From an uncultured Bacteroidales bacterium (GTDB taxonomy: Bacteria > Bacteroidota > Bacteroidia > Bacteroidales > Lentimicrobiaceae): a DNA stretch of 6,032 nt. Of this stretch, positions 1 through 6,032 are shown piece by piece; position 1 is the stretch's first letter; the number at the start of each line of letters is the position of its first letter. Where the stretch lies: assembly GCA_937864935.1 (NCBI GenBank), contig CALMDN010000572.1, positions 1 through 6,032 of the forward strand, in the 5' to 3' direction. The notes under the pieces are model-generated. The model made no database searches and was not told the DNA's origin. It was given only the letters and a program-made list of their open reading frames with translations. Position numbers and translations under genes: made by a program.

Positions 1-1177
1 AATCGGAATTTCTGATCACGGCACCCTTTCCCTCATATTATTTTCCGGCATCGGACTTGGAATAACAATGGTCATTCAATCATCCAGTGCAACCATAACC
101 CTCACCATGGTGATGTGTCACAATGGCTGGATCAGTTATGATGCCGCTGCTGCCATGGTGCTGGGCGAAAATATCGGCACCACGATTACGGCAAATATAG
201 CTGCGATTGTTGCCAACCGGGCTGCCAGAAGACTTGCGGTCGGGCATTCATTGTTCAACATTTTCGGAGTGCTCTGGATGCTTGCCTTTTTTTCATTCTT
301 CACCGGTTTATCAGCCAAGGCTGCAGAACTGATGACCGGATTCTCTCCATACAGCAATGCCGAAGCCGTACCGGCTGGACTCTCTGTTTTTCATTCCGGA
401 TTCAATATTCTTAACACCCTCATCCTTGCATGGGTGATTCCTCAGTTCAGATACATTCTCGAAATGATCATCCCGCTCAGGCAAAATGAAAAAAAGAATT
501 TCCGGTTAAGGTATTTCAGTCCTGTGCTCATGTCAATGAGCGAAATCAGTATGTTACAGGCAAGGGAAGAGATTCTGATTTTCGGCAAACATGTAACATA
601 TATGTTCAGCCTGATCCCTGAATACCTGATTGAAAAACGTGAGAATAAATACCTGAAGCTTCAGAAACGGCTTTACAAATCAGAGGAACAAGCAGATGAT
701 ATGGAGGAGGGTATCAGGCAATATCTTACCCGAACTGCAGAAAATGATCTGACTGAATCGGGTTCAAGAAGGATAAGTTCCATGCTTAAAATCATCGATG
801 ATCTGGAGAGTATTGCTGACGAATGCATTCAGATGGAAAGAACCATTACACGGAAAAATCAGGAAAAGGCCTGGTTTACACAGGAGATGCGCGACGACCT
901 GAACGACCTGTTTTGTATGATCAATGCCGCACTCGAAAACATGAATGACAACCTGTCGAGGGAATACCGTCCGGGGATTCTTGCCAAATCGTCAGAACTT
1001 GAGCTCAAGATCAATGAACTCAGAGATCAGTTACTCTTAAGGCACAACGAACGGGTAGAAAAAGGAGAGTATTCCTATCAGTATGCATCATTCTTTTCCG
1101 GCCTTGTGGTTCATTGCGAGAAACTTGCCGACCATATCATCAATGTTAACCAGGCAATCGCAAGCAATGTCAGGTAA
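1..1177 (+). CDS. Na+/phosphate cotransporter with C-terminal PhoU-like domain (3' part, 5' end outside window)
   Basis: Inner-membrane symporter of the Na/Pi cotransporter family (NptA/YjbB type), expected to import phosphate with sodium. The frame is open from the left edge (first full codon at 2) to TAA at 1175-1177, giving 391 residues; the ATG at 68 lies inside a conserved transmembrane motif, so it is not the start. Numbering from the first codon: QSSSAT at 26-31 and GENIGTT at 55-61 are the family's substrate-site motifs. The following RRLAVGHSLFN segment and the FHSGFNILN segment near 130-138 are typical of the second of two inverted repeats, so the first repeat is missing upstream. 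Hydrophobic helices end near residue 155. Residues about 175-390 form a charged helical PhoU-like domain with two ExxxD motifs (ESIAD in DDLESIADE, EKLAD near the C-terminus), which in PhoU bind metal. Family members are usually about 550-600 residues, so roughly a third is missing. The gene lies 98 bp upstream of a second phosphate transporter on the same strand. The family call is strong; ion specificity is inferred. Confidence 0.93.
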   Translation, partial: IGISDHGTLSLILFSGIGLGITMVIQSSSATITLTMVMCHNGWISYDAAAAMVLGENIGTTITANIAAIVANRAARRLAVGHSLFNIFGVLWMLAFFSFFTGLSAKAAELMTGFSPYSNAEAVPAGLSVFHSGFNILNTLILAWVIPQFRYILEMIIPLRQNEKKNFRLRYFSPVLMSMSEISMLQAREEILIFGKHVTYMFSLIPEYLIEKRENKYLKLQKRLYKSEEQADDMEEGIRQYLTRTAENDLTESGSRRISSMLKIIDDLESIADECIQMERTITRKNQEKAWFTQEMRDDLNDLFCMINAALENMNDNLSREYRPGILAKSSELELKINELRDQLLLRHNERVEKGEYSYQYASFFSGLVVHCEKLADHIINVNQAIASNVR

Positions 1178-1233
1178 TCACCGATTTAACATTAATTTAA
1201 TATTGGGTATGGTGACAGTAGAATCGGCCTTTT

Positions 1234-1242
1234 TAACTTTGT
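1234..1242 (+). promoter_or_regulatory. Probable Bacteroidota-type promoter (-7 element) for the PiT gene
   Basis: TAACTTTGT matches the Bacteroidota housekeeping -7 consensus TAnnTTTG followed by a pyrimidine. It lies 34 bp before the ATG at 1276, predicting a transcription start near 1247-1250 and a short leader of about 25-30 nt. The -33 element (consensus TTTG) is poor: the best candidate is TATG at 1208-1211, 22 bp upstream, while a TTGG at 1203-1206 is too far. The element is in the only sizeable non-coding gap on this strand, which favours a real promoter, but there is no experimental support. Confidence 0.5.
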
Positions 1243-1275
1243 GCAGCTTAAATATTTAACTCATCTGAACCAGGA

Positions 1276-3552
1276 ATGGATAGTGTCTATTTGTTTTTTT
1301 TAATCATTCTGTTCATTCTTGCCATCTCTGATCTTGTTGTTGGCGTTAGCAATGATGCGGTAAACTTTCTTAATTCCGCCGTAGGTGCCAGGGCTGCCTC
1401 CTTCAAAACCGTAATGATTGTTGCAAGTCTTGGGGTTCTGATAGGGGCTACCTTCTCAAGCGGGCTCATGGAAATTGCCAGAAAAGGCTTGTTTTTTCCG
1501 GCGATGTTCAGTTTTCATGAGGTGATGATCATTTTTCTGGCGGTTATGATCACCGATGTTATTCTGCTCGACCTTTTCAATACCTTCGGATTACCCACCT
1601 CTACAACCGTTTCAATTGTATTTGAACTTCTCGGAGCATCCGTCGGAATTGCCATCATCAAGCTTACCGGCTCCGAACAGGGATTGCAGGAAATCGGGCA
1701 ATACATCAATGCCGCCAAAGCGTTGGCCATCATTACAGCCATTCTTATTTCTGTTGCACTGGCGTTCAGTCTTGGTGCTCTTGTTCAGTATATTACCCGC
1801 CTCCTTTTTACATTTAACATCAGGTTCAACCTGAAGTATTACGCTGCCCTATGGGGAGGATTTGCCATTACCGGCATCCTCTATTTTATTGTTATCAAAG
1901 GTGCCAAAGGGGCATCCTTCATGTCCGACAGTACAGTTGATTATATAAACGCCCATTCTGCTACAATTCTTACTGTTAGTTTTGTCGGTATCTCAGCGAT
2001 CCTTCAGCTATTGATCCTTTTGTTCAGGTTCAATGTATTGAAGCTGACAGTCCTGACCGGTACTTTTGCCCTTGCCCTTGCTTTTGCCGGCAACGCCCTG
2101 GTCAATTTCATCGGTGTACCTCTGGCCGGATTGAAAGCCTTTCAGGTGTACCTGGCCAACCCCGGAGTCGACCCTGAAAGTTTCCTCATGGGAGCACTCA
2201 ATGATGATGTAACCATTGATACCTGGATGTTGCTGATAGCCGGGGCCATTATGGCAATCACACTTTGGACTTCTAAAAAAGCGAGAACTGTTATTGAAAC
2301 CTCCGTCGATCTCAGCAGGCAGGCTGAAGGAGCTGAACGGTTCAACTCCTCCATTCTGTCGAGAAATCTGGTAAGGGGAACCCGCAATTTCGCCTCTGCT
2401 ATCAGCCAATACCTGCCGGACAAGGCAAAGCACTGGATAGAGAGTCGTTTTGCCCCTCCCGACGAAGTCACCATAAGAGAAACGCCCGATGGCGCTGCGT
2501 TCGACATGCTCAGGGCAAGTGTTAACCTTGTTGTTGCTTCTGTGCTCATCGCCCTGGGAACTTCGTTAAAATTACCGTTATCAACAACATATGTAACATT
2601 CATGGTAGCCATGGGCTCTTCCCTGAGTGACAGAGCCTGGGGCCGCGAAAGCGCCGTTTACCGTATTACCGGAGTCCTCTCCGTCATCGGCGGATGGTTC
2701 TTCACCGCACTGGCAGCATTTACAGTTTCTCTTGTAGCAGTTACCCTGCTCTCCTTCGGTGGTTTAATTGCCTCCATCGCACTGATTGCCCTGGTTATTT
2801 TCCTGGTTTACCGCACCCACATGATTCACCTGCGCAGGGCAGAAGAACGCAAAATCAATGAATCGCTGGATAAAATCGACGAAGAACTCAACAGTGAGAA
2901 CATCGTTGACCGCTGTTCCGTTACTTTTCAGCAGGTACTCACCGATGGCCTTTCGATCCTTGACGAAACCATCATGGGATTGGTGGATGAGGACCGGAAA
3001 CTGCTCAGAAATGCAAAAACAAACGCCGAGAACCTGAACCTTTCAACAAAAAGACTCAAAAATCACATCAGCGCCACACTGCAGCATCTTAAAGATGATT
3101 CTATTGATTCAGGCCATTATTATGTGCAGGCCATCGATTATCTGAGAGAGGTAAACCACAGCTTAACCTATATCGTGAATCCGTGTTTCGAGCATGTTGA
3201 AAACAATCACAAACCACTGATTCCATCGCAGGTTGATGAAATTTCACGTCTCAACGGAGAAATATCGGTGTTGTTTAAGGATGCCATCCGTATCATACAG
3301 AAAAAGGAATATCCGGATATTGACATTATCGAGGAAAGACAAAAAGACATCCTGAGGCTGATAGAGGAAACCCGCAAAAAACAGATTAAACGGATCAAAA
3401 ACAATGAAACCGGCACCCGCAACAGTGTCCTTTACCTGAATATGCTGGCAGAAATCAAGAACCTCACCCTGTTTATTGACAATATCCTCAAATCAAACCG
3501 TGAATTGGTGGCATCTACGCAAACCAATGTCAACAAGCCTGTTTCCGAATAG
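1276..3552 (+). CDS. pit: PiT-family inorganic phosphate permease with C-terminal PhoU-like domain
   Basis: Inner-membrane low-affinity phosphate permease coupled to H+ or Na+. The first PiT signature, GVSNDAVNFLNSAVGAR, is at residues 23-39. FGLPTSTT (104-111) and LPLSTTYV (433-440) are the paired P-x-STT re-entrant motifs of the two repeats. The second signature is at 270-285 but reads GNALVNFIG, with Ala274 where the family usually has Asp. About 12-13 hydrophobic helices are visible: nine up to residue 331, then a polar loop of about 75 residues (332-408), then the rest to about 513. Residues about 520-758 are charged, helical and PhoU-like (for example DYLREVNHSL), but I see no clear ExxxD metal motif there, unlike the upstream transporter's tail. 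The start is secure: an in-frame TAA at 1249-1251 is followed by no other start codon before 1276. AGGA at 1272-1275 abuts the ATG, too close for normal Shine-Dalgarno pairing. Classical PiT proteins have about 400-500 residues; the extra length is the loop and the tail. Whether the D-to-A change affects transport is not known. Confidence 0.95.
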   Translation: MDSVYLFFLIILFILAISDLVVGVSNDAVNFLNSAVGARAASFKTVMIVASLGVLIGATFSSGLMEIARKGLFFPAMFSFHEVMIIFLAVMITDVILLDLFNTFGLPTSTTVSIVFELLGASVGIAIIKLTGSEQGLQEIGQYINAAKALAIITAILISVALAFSLGALVQYITRLLFTFNIRFNLKYYAALWGGFAITGILYFIVIKGAKGASFMSDSTVDYINAHSATILTVSFVGISAILQLLILLFRFNVLKLTVLTGTFALALAFAGNALVNFIGVPLAGLKAFQVYLANPGVDPESFLMGALNDDVTIDTWMLLIAGAIMAITLWTSKKARTVIETSVDLSRQAEGAERFNSSILSRNLVRGTRNFASAISQYLPDKAKHWIESRFAPPDEVTIRETPDGAAFDMLRASVNLVVASVLIALGTSLKLPLSTTYVTFMVAMGSSLSDRAWGRESAVYRITGVLSVIGGWFFTALAAFTVSLVAVTLLSFGGLIASIALIALVIFLVYRTHMIHLRRAEERKINESLDKIDEELNSENIVDRCSVTFQQVLTDGLSILDETIMGLVDEDRKLLRNAKTNAENLNLSTKRLKNHISATLQHLKDDSIDSGHYYVQAIDYLREVNHSLTYIVNPCFEHVENNHKPLIPSQVDEISRLNGEISVLFKDAIRIIQKKEYPDIDIIEERQKDILRLIEETRKKQIKRIKNNETGTRNSVLYLNMLAEIKNLTLFIDNILKSNRELVASTQTNVNKPVSE

Positions 3553-3574
3553 TTTAAAGCCTGTTTTCCGATAG
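3535..3574 (+). repeat. 18-nt near-direct repeat across the pit stop codon
   Basis: AAGCCTGTTTCCGAATAG (3535-3552) is the end of the pit gene including its stop. AAGCCTGTTTTCCGATAG (3557-3574) follows with a 22-bp period in the gap. The copies differ only by one extra T in the T run and one fewer A before TAG. This looks like a small tandem duplication of the 3' end of the gene. The second TAG is out of frame with the first, so the protein is unaffected. Confidence 0.75.
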
Positions 3575-3583
3575 ATATACAAC

Positions 3584-3627
3584 CCGGGAATCAAAGAATC
3601 AGGAATCTGATCACCGAAGATTCCCGG
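3584..3627. repeat. Nested inverted repeat at the convergent junction; possible weak bidirectional terminator
   Basis: CCGGGAATC (3584-3592) pairs perfectly with GATTCCCGG (3619-3627). Inside, ATCAG (3598-3602) pairs with CTGAT (3607-3611) around a GAAT loop, so the RNA could form an outer 9-bp stem and an inner 5-bp hairpin separated by an internal loop. It spans the stop codon of the minus-strand gene and begins 32 bp after the pit stop. There is no T-run on either side in either direction, so it is not a classical intrinsic terminator. The pairing is visible; the termination role is inferred. Confidence 0.4.
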
Positions 3628-6032
3628 CCATCGTAAACTTCCATAAAGTAAACCCCGGGGGTTAACCTGTTGCCGCGCTGATCTCTCCCATTCCACCGGT
3701 AGTCGTTCATGCCTGAATCCAACGGTATGTTTGCACGCTGAAAGACCACCGATCCGTTAATTCCGGTGATCCTCAACTGCGCGAGGGTTTCACTGCCGGC
3801 AGCAATACGAAAGCTGACAAAGTCATCGCGGTCAGCCACAAAAGGAGAAGGATACGCCAGTGCAGCCTTCAAACCGGAACCCGGGGCATTGTGTTCAGAA
3901 ACACCTACATTCAGCTGATTCAGGTCAAGCTTATAGGAAGATAAACCATAGGTGCCTGCCACCAGAAAGTTCTCCTCCGCATGTATCTTGAGCGATGTAA
4001 CCGGTACACTGCCAATTTCCTGACTGATCAGTTCCCACGATACACCTCCGTTTTCAGTCATAAAGATTCCTGCATCGGTGCCGATGAAGTAGCGGTTCCG
4101 CACTCCGGGATCAGCCACAAAAGCGTTTACCGGAAGGCCCGGAAGTCCGTCGCTGATGGCCTGCCAGTGCTGACCCAGATCGGTTGATCTGTATACATGT
4201 GCCAGTGGTTCATCCCAACGGAATCCTGAGAGGGTAACATAAATTGTATTTACGTCGAATGGATCTGTGGCCACACGGGTAACCCATCGTTCAGGTAGGC
4301 CTTCACTGATGTCGCTCCAGACCGACCCGCCGTTAACCGATAGGTGTACACGGCCATCATCGCTGCCTGCCAGCAGAATATCGGGTTCAAGGGATGAAAC
4401 AGCCAGGGTACTGAGAGTGTGGAAAGTGCTGCCGTCGTCTCCCTGGGTAAGGTCACTGCTGATGGCACTCCACGAGCTGCCGCCGTTGCTGGTTCGCCAC
4501 ACACGGTAAGTGCCGAAATAGAGCACCTGAGGGTTGGTGGGATGCATGATTACCGGAGCCGACCAGTTAACCCTGTCTGAAGACCAGGCATCATAAATGC
4601 CGTTCATCCAGCTGCCTCCGTTGGTTGACTTGTGCAATGCCCCCCATTGATATTCTGCATAAATTACGTTGGAGTTCGTATAGTCGACGATGCTGTAGAA
4701 TCCGTCACCGCCGAGGATCGCTTCCCAGTTGCCGGTTTGTCCTGTCCAGGTCCGAATGGTGTTGTTGTCCTGTGTCCCGCCATAAATTCTCGACGGATTC
4801 AGCCGGTCGATCTCAATGTCGTAAAACTGGGTAATGGGCAGGTTGTTCATGTAAAGCCAGCCGGAACCATTGTTATCGCTGAAGTAAAGTCCCCCGTCAT
4901 TCCCTTCGTAGATGCGGTTTGTGACCGGATGAAAGGTCATGGCATGATGGTCAACATGCATTTCGTAACCGGTTTCATACCATGAATTTCCTCCGTCATC
5001 AGAAGTTAACAGGTAAACACCCATAACAAAGATCTTCTGCGGATCATCCGGATGCACCCTGATCTGTCCGAAATACCAGCCAAAAGAGCTGTTCATCCCC
5101 TGAAGGCTGCCGTCGTTGGTTCTGGTCCAGCTTTGTCCGCTGTTCTGGGATTTATAAACCGCAACCTCAAACTGGTTGTCATAAAAGGCGTAAAGGGTTG
5201 AAGGCGAAGATTCAGCAATTGCCAGTCCTATCCTTCCGGTTTCATCGCCCTGGGGAAGCCCGCTGCTGAGCTCAGTCCAGGTATCTCCACCATCAATCGA
5301 TTTCCAGATACCCGAACCTGGTCCGAAGGAGCGGCGGTAGTTCAGGCCGCGCATTCTTTCCCACATGGCCGCATACAGGATGTCGGGATTTGTGGGGTGC
5401 TGAACAATATCAATGGCTGAAGTAGAATCGTTCACAAACAGAACCCTCTCCCAGCTGTTGCCTCCATCGGTAGTACGGTATACTCCTCTGTGCTCATCGG
5501 GAGTAAAAAGGTTGCCGCAGGCTGCAACAAAAACACGTTCGGGATTTTCATGGTCGATCACAATTCTGCCGATATAGGCTGAGAGCTCAAGTCCGGCGTG
5601 GGTCCAGGTGCTGCCGCCGTCGGTTGATTTATAGATCCCGTCGCCCCTGAAGCTCTGGCTCGATGAATTGGCTTCACCTGTTCCGGCATACATCAGGCTG
5701 GTATTGCTGCGGTCGATGGCTATATCCCCTACCGGGATGCTTGGCTGGTCCTTGAAAATATTCACCCAGGACGCTCCGTTGTTGGTAGTTTTTAGAATAC
5801 CGCCCGAAGCTGTGGCAACAAACACGTTGGTGAACGACTCCCCGGGAATTTCAATATCGGTGATACGCCCCCCGATGTTGGTCGGGCCGGTGAAACTCCA
5901 GTCCAGAACAGAGCGGCTCTTGCTTGCATTCAGTTCACGCACCTTATCCAGGGCTTCAAGATATGCTTCAGTTTTTATCCCGCCATGGGGAAAACTGCGC
6001 TGACGGTCCATCCAGTCGGAAGGCAGATAGCC
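3591..6032 (-). CDS. Secreted BNR/Asp-box beta-propeller (sortilin/VPS10-like) protein with C-terminal T9SS/FlgD-like domain (5' end outside window)
   Basis: The frame is open from the right edge to TGA at 3591-3593, giving 813 residues. The ATG at 6011 is probably internal: seven more in-frame codons (GYLPSDW) precede it and no signal peptide follows it, so the real start and export signal lie upstream. Numbering from that Met, about twelve Asp-box motifs (S-x-D/N-G-G-x-x-W type) recur: KTTNNGASW (74-82), KSTDGGSTW (128-136), RTTDGGNSW (179-187), KSIDGGDTW (237-245), KSQNSGQSW, TSDDGGNSW (336-344), KSTNGGSW (461-468, one residue short), RTSNGGSSW (506-514), LSVNGGSVW (557-565), RSTDLGQHW (608-616) and MTENGGVSW (651-659), plus a degenerate FSDNNGSGW (377-385). 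GPTNIGGRI (42-50) and HVDHHAMTFHP...GNDGG (352-374) are typical of sortilin-like 'glycosyl hydrolase' proteins. Residues about 715-806 form a beta-rich domain with PSPF, YRWNGRDQRGNRLTPGVYF and a final RFLIL, resembling FlgD-like/T9SS type A sorting domains, so outer-membrane export and surface attachment or release are expected. No sialidase arginine triad or other catalytic site is evident; hydrolase activity should not be assumed. Ligand unknown. Confidence 0.92.
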   Translation of the reverse strand, partial: GYLPSDWMDRQRSFPHGGIKTEAYLEALDKVRELNASKSRSVLDWSFTGPTNIGGRITDIEIPGESFTNVFVATASGGILKTTNNGASWVNIFKDQPSIPVGDIAIDRSNTSLMYAGTGEANSSSQSFRGDGIYKSTDGGSTWTHAGLELSAYIGRIVIDHENPERVFVAACGNLFTPDEHRGVYRTTDGGNSWERVLFVNDSTSAIDIVQHPTNPDILYAAMWERMRGLNYRRSFGPGSGIWKSIDGGDTWTELSSGLPQGDETGRIGLAIAESSPSTLYAFYDNQFEVAVYKSQNSGQSWTRTNDGSLQGMNSSFGWYFGQIRVHPDDPQKIFVMGVYLLTSDDGGNSWYETGYEMHVDHHAMTFHPVTNRIYEGNDGGLYFSDNNGSGWLYMNNLPITQFYDIEIDRLNPSRIYGGTQDNNTIRTWTGQTGNWEAILGGDGFYSIVDYTNSNVIYAEYQWGALHKSTNGGSWMNGIYDAWSSDRVNWSAPVIMHPTNPQVLYFGTYRVWRTSNGGSSWSAISSDLTQGDDGSTFHTLSTLAVSSLEPDILLAGSDDGRVHLSVNGGSVWSDISEGLPERWVTRVATDPFDVNTIYVTLSGFRWDEPLAHVYRSTDLGQHWQAISDGLPGLPVNAFVADPGVRNRYFIGTDAGIFMTENGGVSWELISQEIGSVPVTSLKIHAEENFLVAGTYGLSSYKLDLNQLNVGVSEHNAPGSGLKAALAYPSPFVADRDDFVSFRIAAGSETLAQLRITGINGSVVFQRANIPLDSGMNDYRWNGRDQRGNRLTPGVYFMEVYDGRESSVIRFLIL

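Noticed and set aside
68..70. ATG at 68 as the start of the Na/Pi cotransporter gene
   Set aside because: The frame stays open to the left edge, and the upstream residues (GIGLGIT) continue directly into the conserved QSSS motif within a membrane segment. Starting here would drop the first repeat.
1178..1230. Intrinsic terminator after the Na/Pi gene (TCACC at 1178-1182 with GGTGA at 1211-1215; CCGATT at 1181-1186 with AATCGG at 1222-1227)
   Set aside because: The stems are only 5-6 bp with long AT-rich loops, and they overlap so cannot form together. The T-run at 1229-1234 is part of the likely promoter. Too weak to call.
2008..2612. Two overlapping minus-strand open frames of 141 and 156 codons inside the pit gene
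   Set aside because: They lie antisense to the well-supported PiT reading frame, have low-complexity translations with no recognisable family, and overlap each other. They are shadows of the real gene.
3493..3696. Minus-strand open frame of 67 codons across the convergent junction
   Set aside because: It overlaps both the pit 3' end and the Asp-box gene in a different frame, has no recognisable domain and no clear start signal.
4250..6003. Several plus-strand open frames of about 70-117 codons (for example 4632-4985 and 5668-6003)
   Set aside because: All lie antisense to the Asp-box protein, whose repeated motifs are unmistakable in the minus-strand frame. Their translations resemble no family.
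6009..6011. ATG at 6011 (minus strand) as the start of the Asp-box protein
   Set aside because: The frame continues to the right edge, and the sequence after this Met is polar with no signal peptide, unlike the N-terminus of an exported protein. It reads as the beginning of a mature domain.
3591..6032. Interpretation of the Asp-box protein as a sialidase
   Set aside because: Asp boxes occur in sialidases, but no FRIP-like motif or arginine triad is apparent, and the motif number and HVDHH/GNDGG segment fit sortilin-like propellers better.

Overview
The window fits a member of the Bacteroidota. Three things suggest this: a large secreted Asp-box propeller protein whose C-terminus resembles a type IX secretion (T9SS) sorting domain, a promoter-like element matching the Bacteroidota -7 consensus TAnnTTTG, and a start codon without a properly spaced Shine-Dalgarno sequence. 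I cannot name genus or species from sequence alone; an anaerobic or marine lineage near the Bacteroidales is only a guess.

Layout. Positions 1-1177 (+) hold the 3' part of a Na+/phosphate cotransporter gene; its 5' end lies outside the window. What remains is the second membrane repeat (QSSS and GENIGTT motifs) followed by a cytoplasmic PhoU-like helical domain. A 98-bp AT-rich gap (1178-1275) carries a probable promoter. Positions 1276-3552 (+) encode a complete 758-residue PiT-family phosphate permease, also with a C-terminal PhoU-like extension. After a 38-bp gap comes a convergent gene, 3591-6032 (-), whose 5' end is cut by the right edge. It encodes at least 813 residues of a multi-bladed BNR/Asp-box (sortilin/VPS10-like) protein ending in a FlgD-like/T9SS-type domain. 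The junction carries an 18-nt near-direct repeat across the pit stop codon and a nested inverted repeat.

How the genes may work together. The two plus-strand genes belong to unrelated phosphate transporter families but share one design: membrane transporter plus a PhoU-like tail. They look like a phosphate-uptake module, with the second gene able to be transcribed from its own promoter. The convergent secreted protein has no evident link to phosphate and is probably an independent unit.

The most unusual point is in the PiT protein. The second copy of the PiT signature reads GNALVN, with Ala where the family normally has Asp, while the first copy keeps its Asp. I found no CRISPR array, mobile element, tRNA or rRNA. 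Everything seen belongs to known families, and I see no convincing novel multi-gene system.
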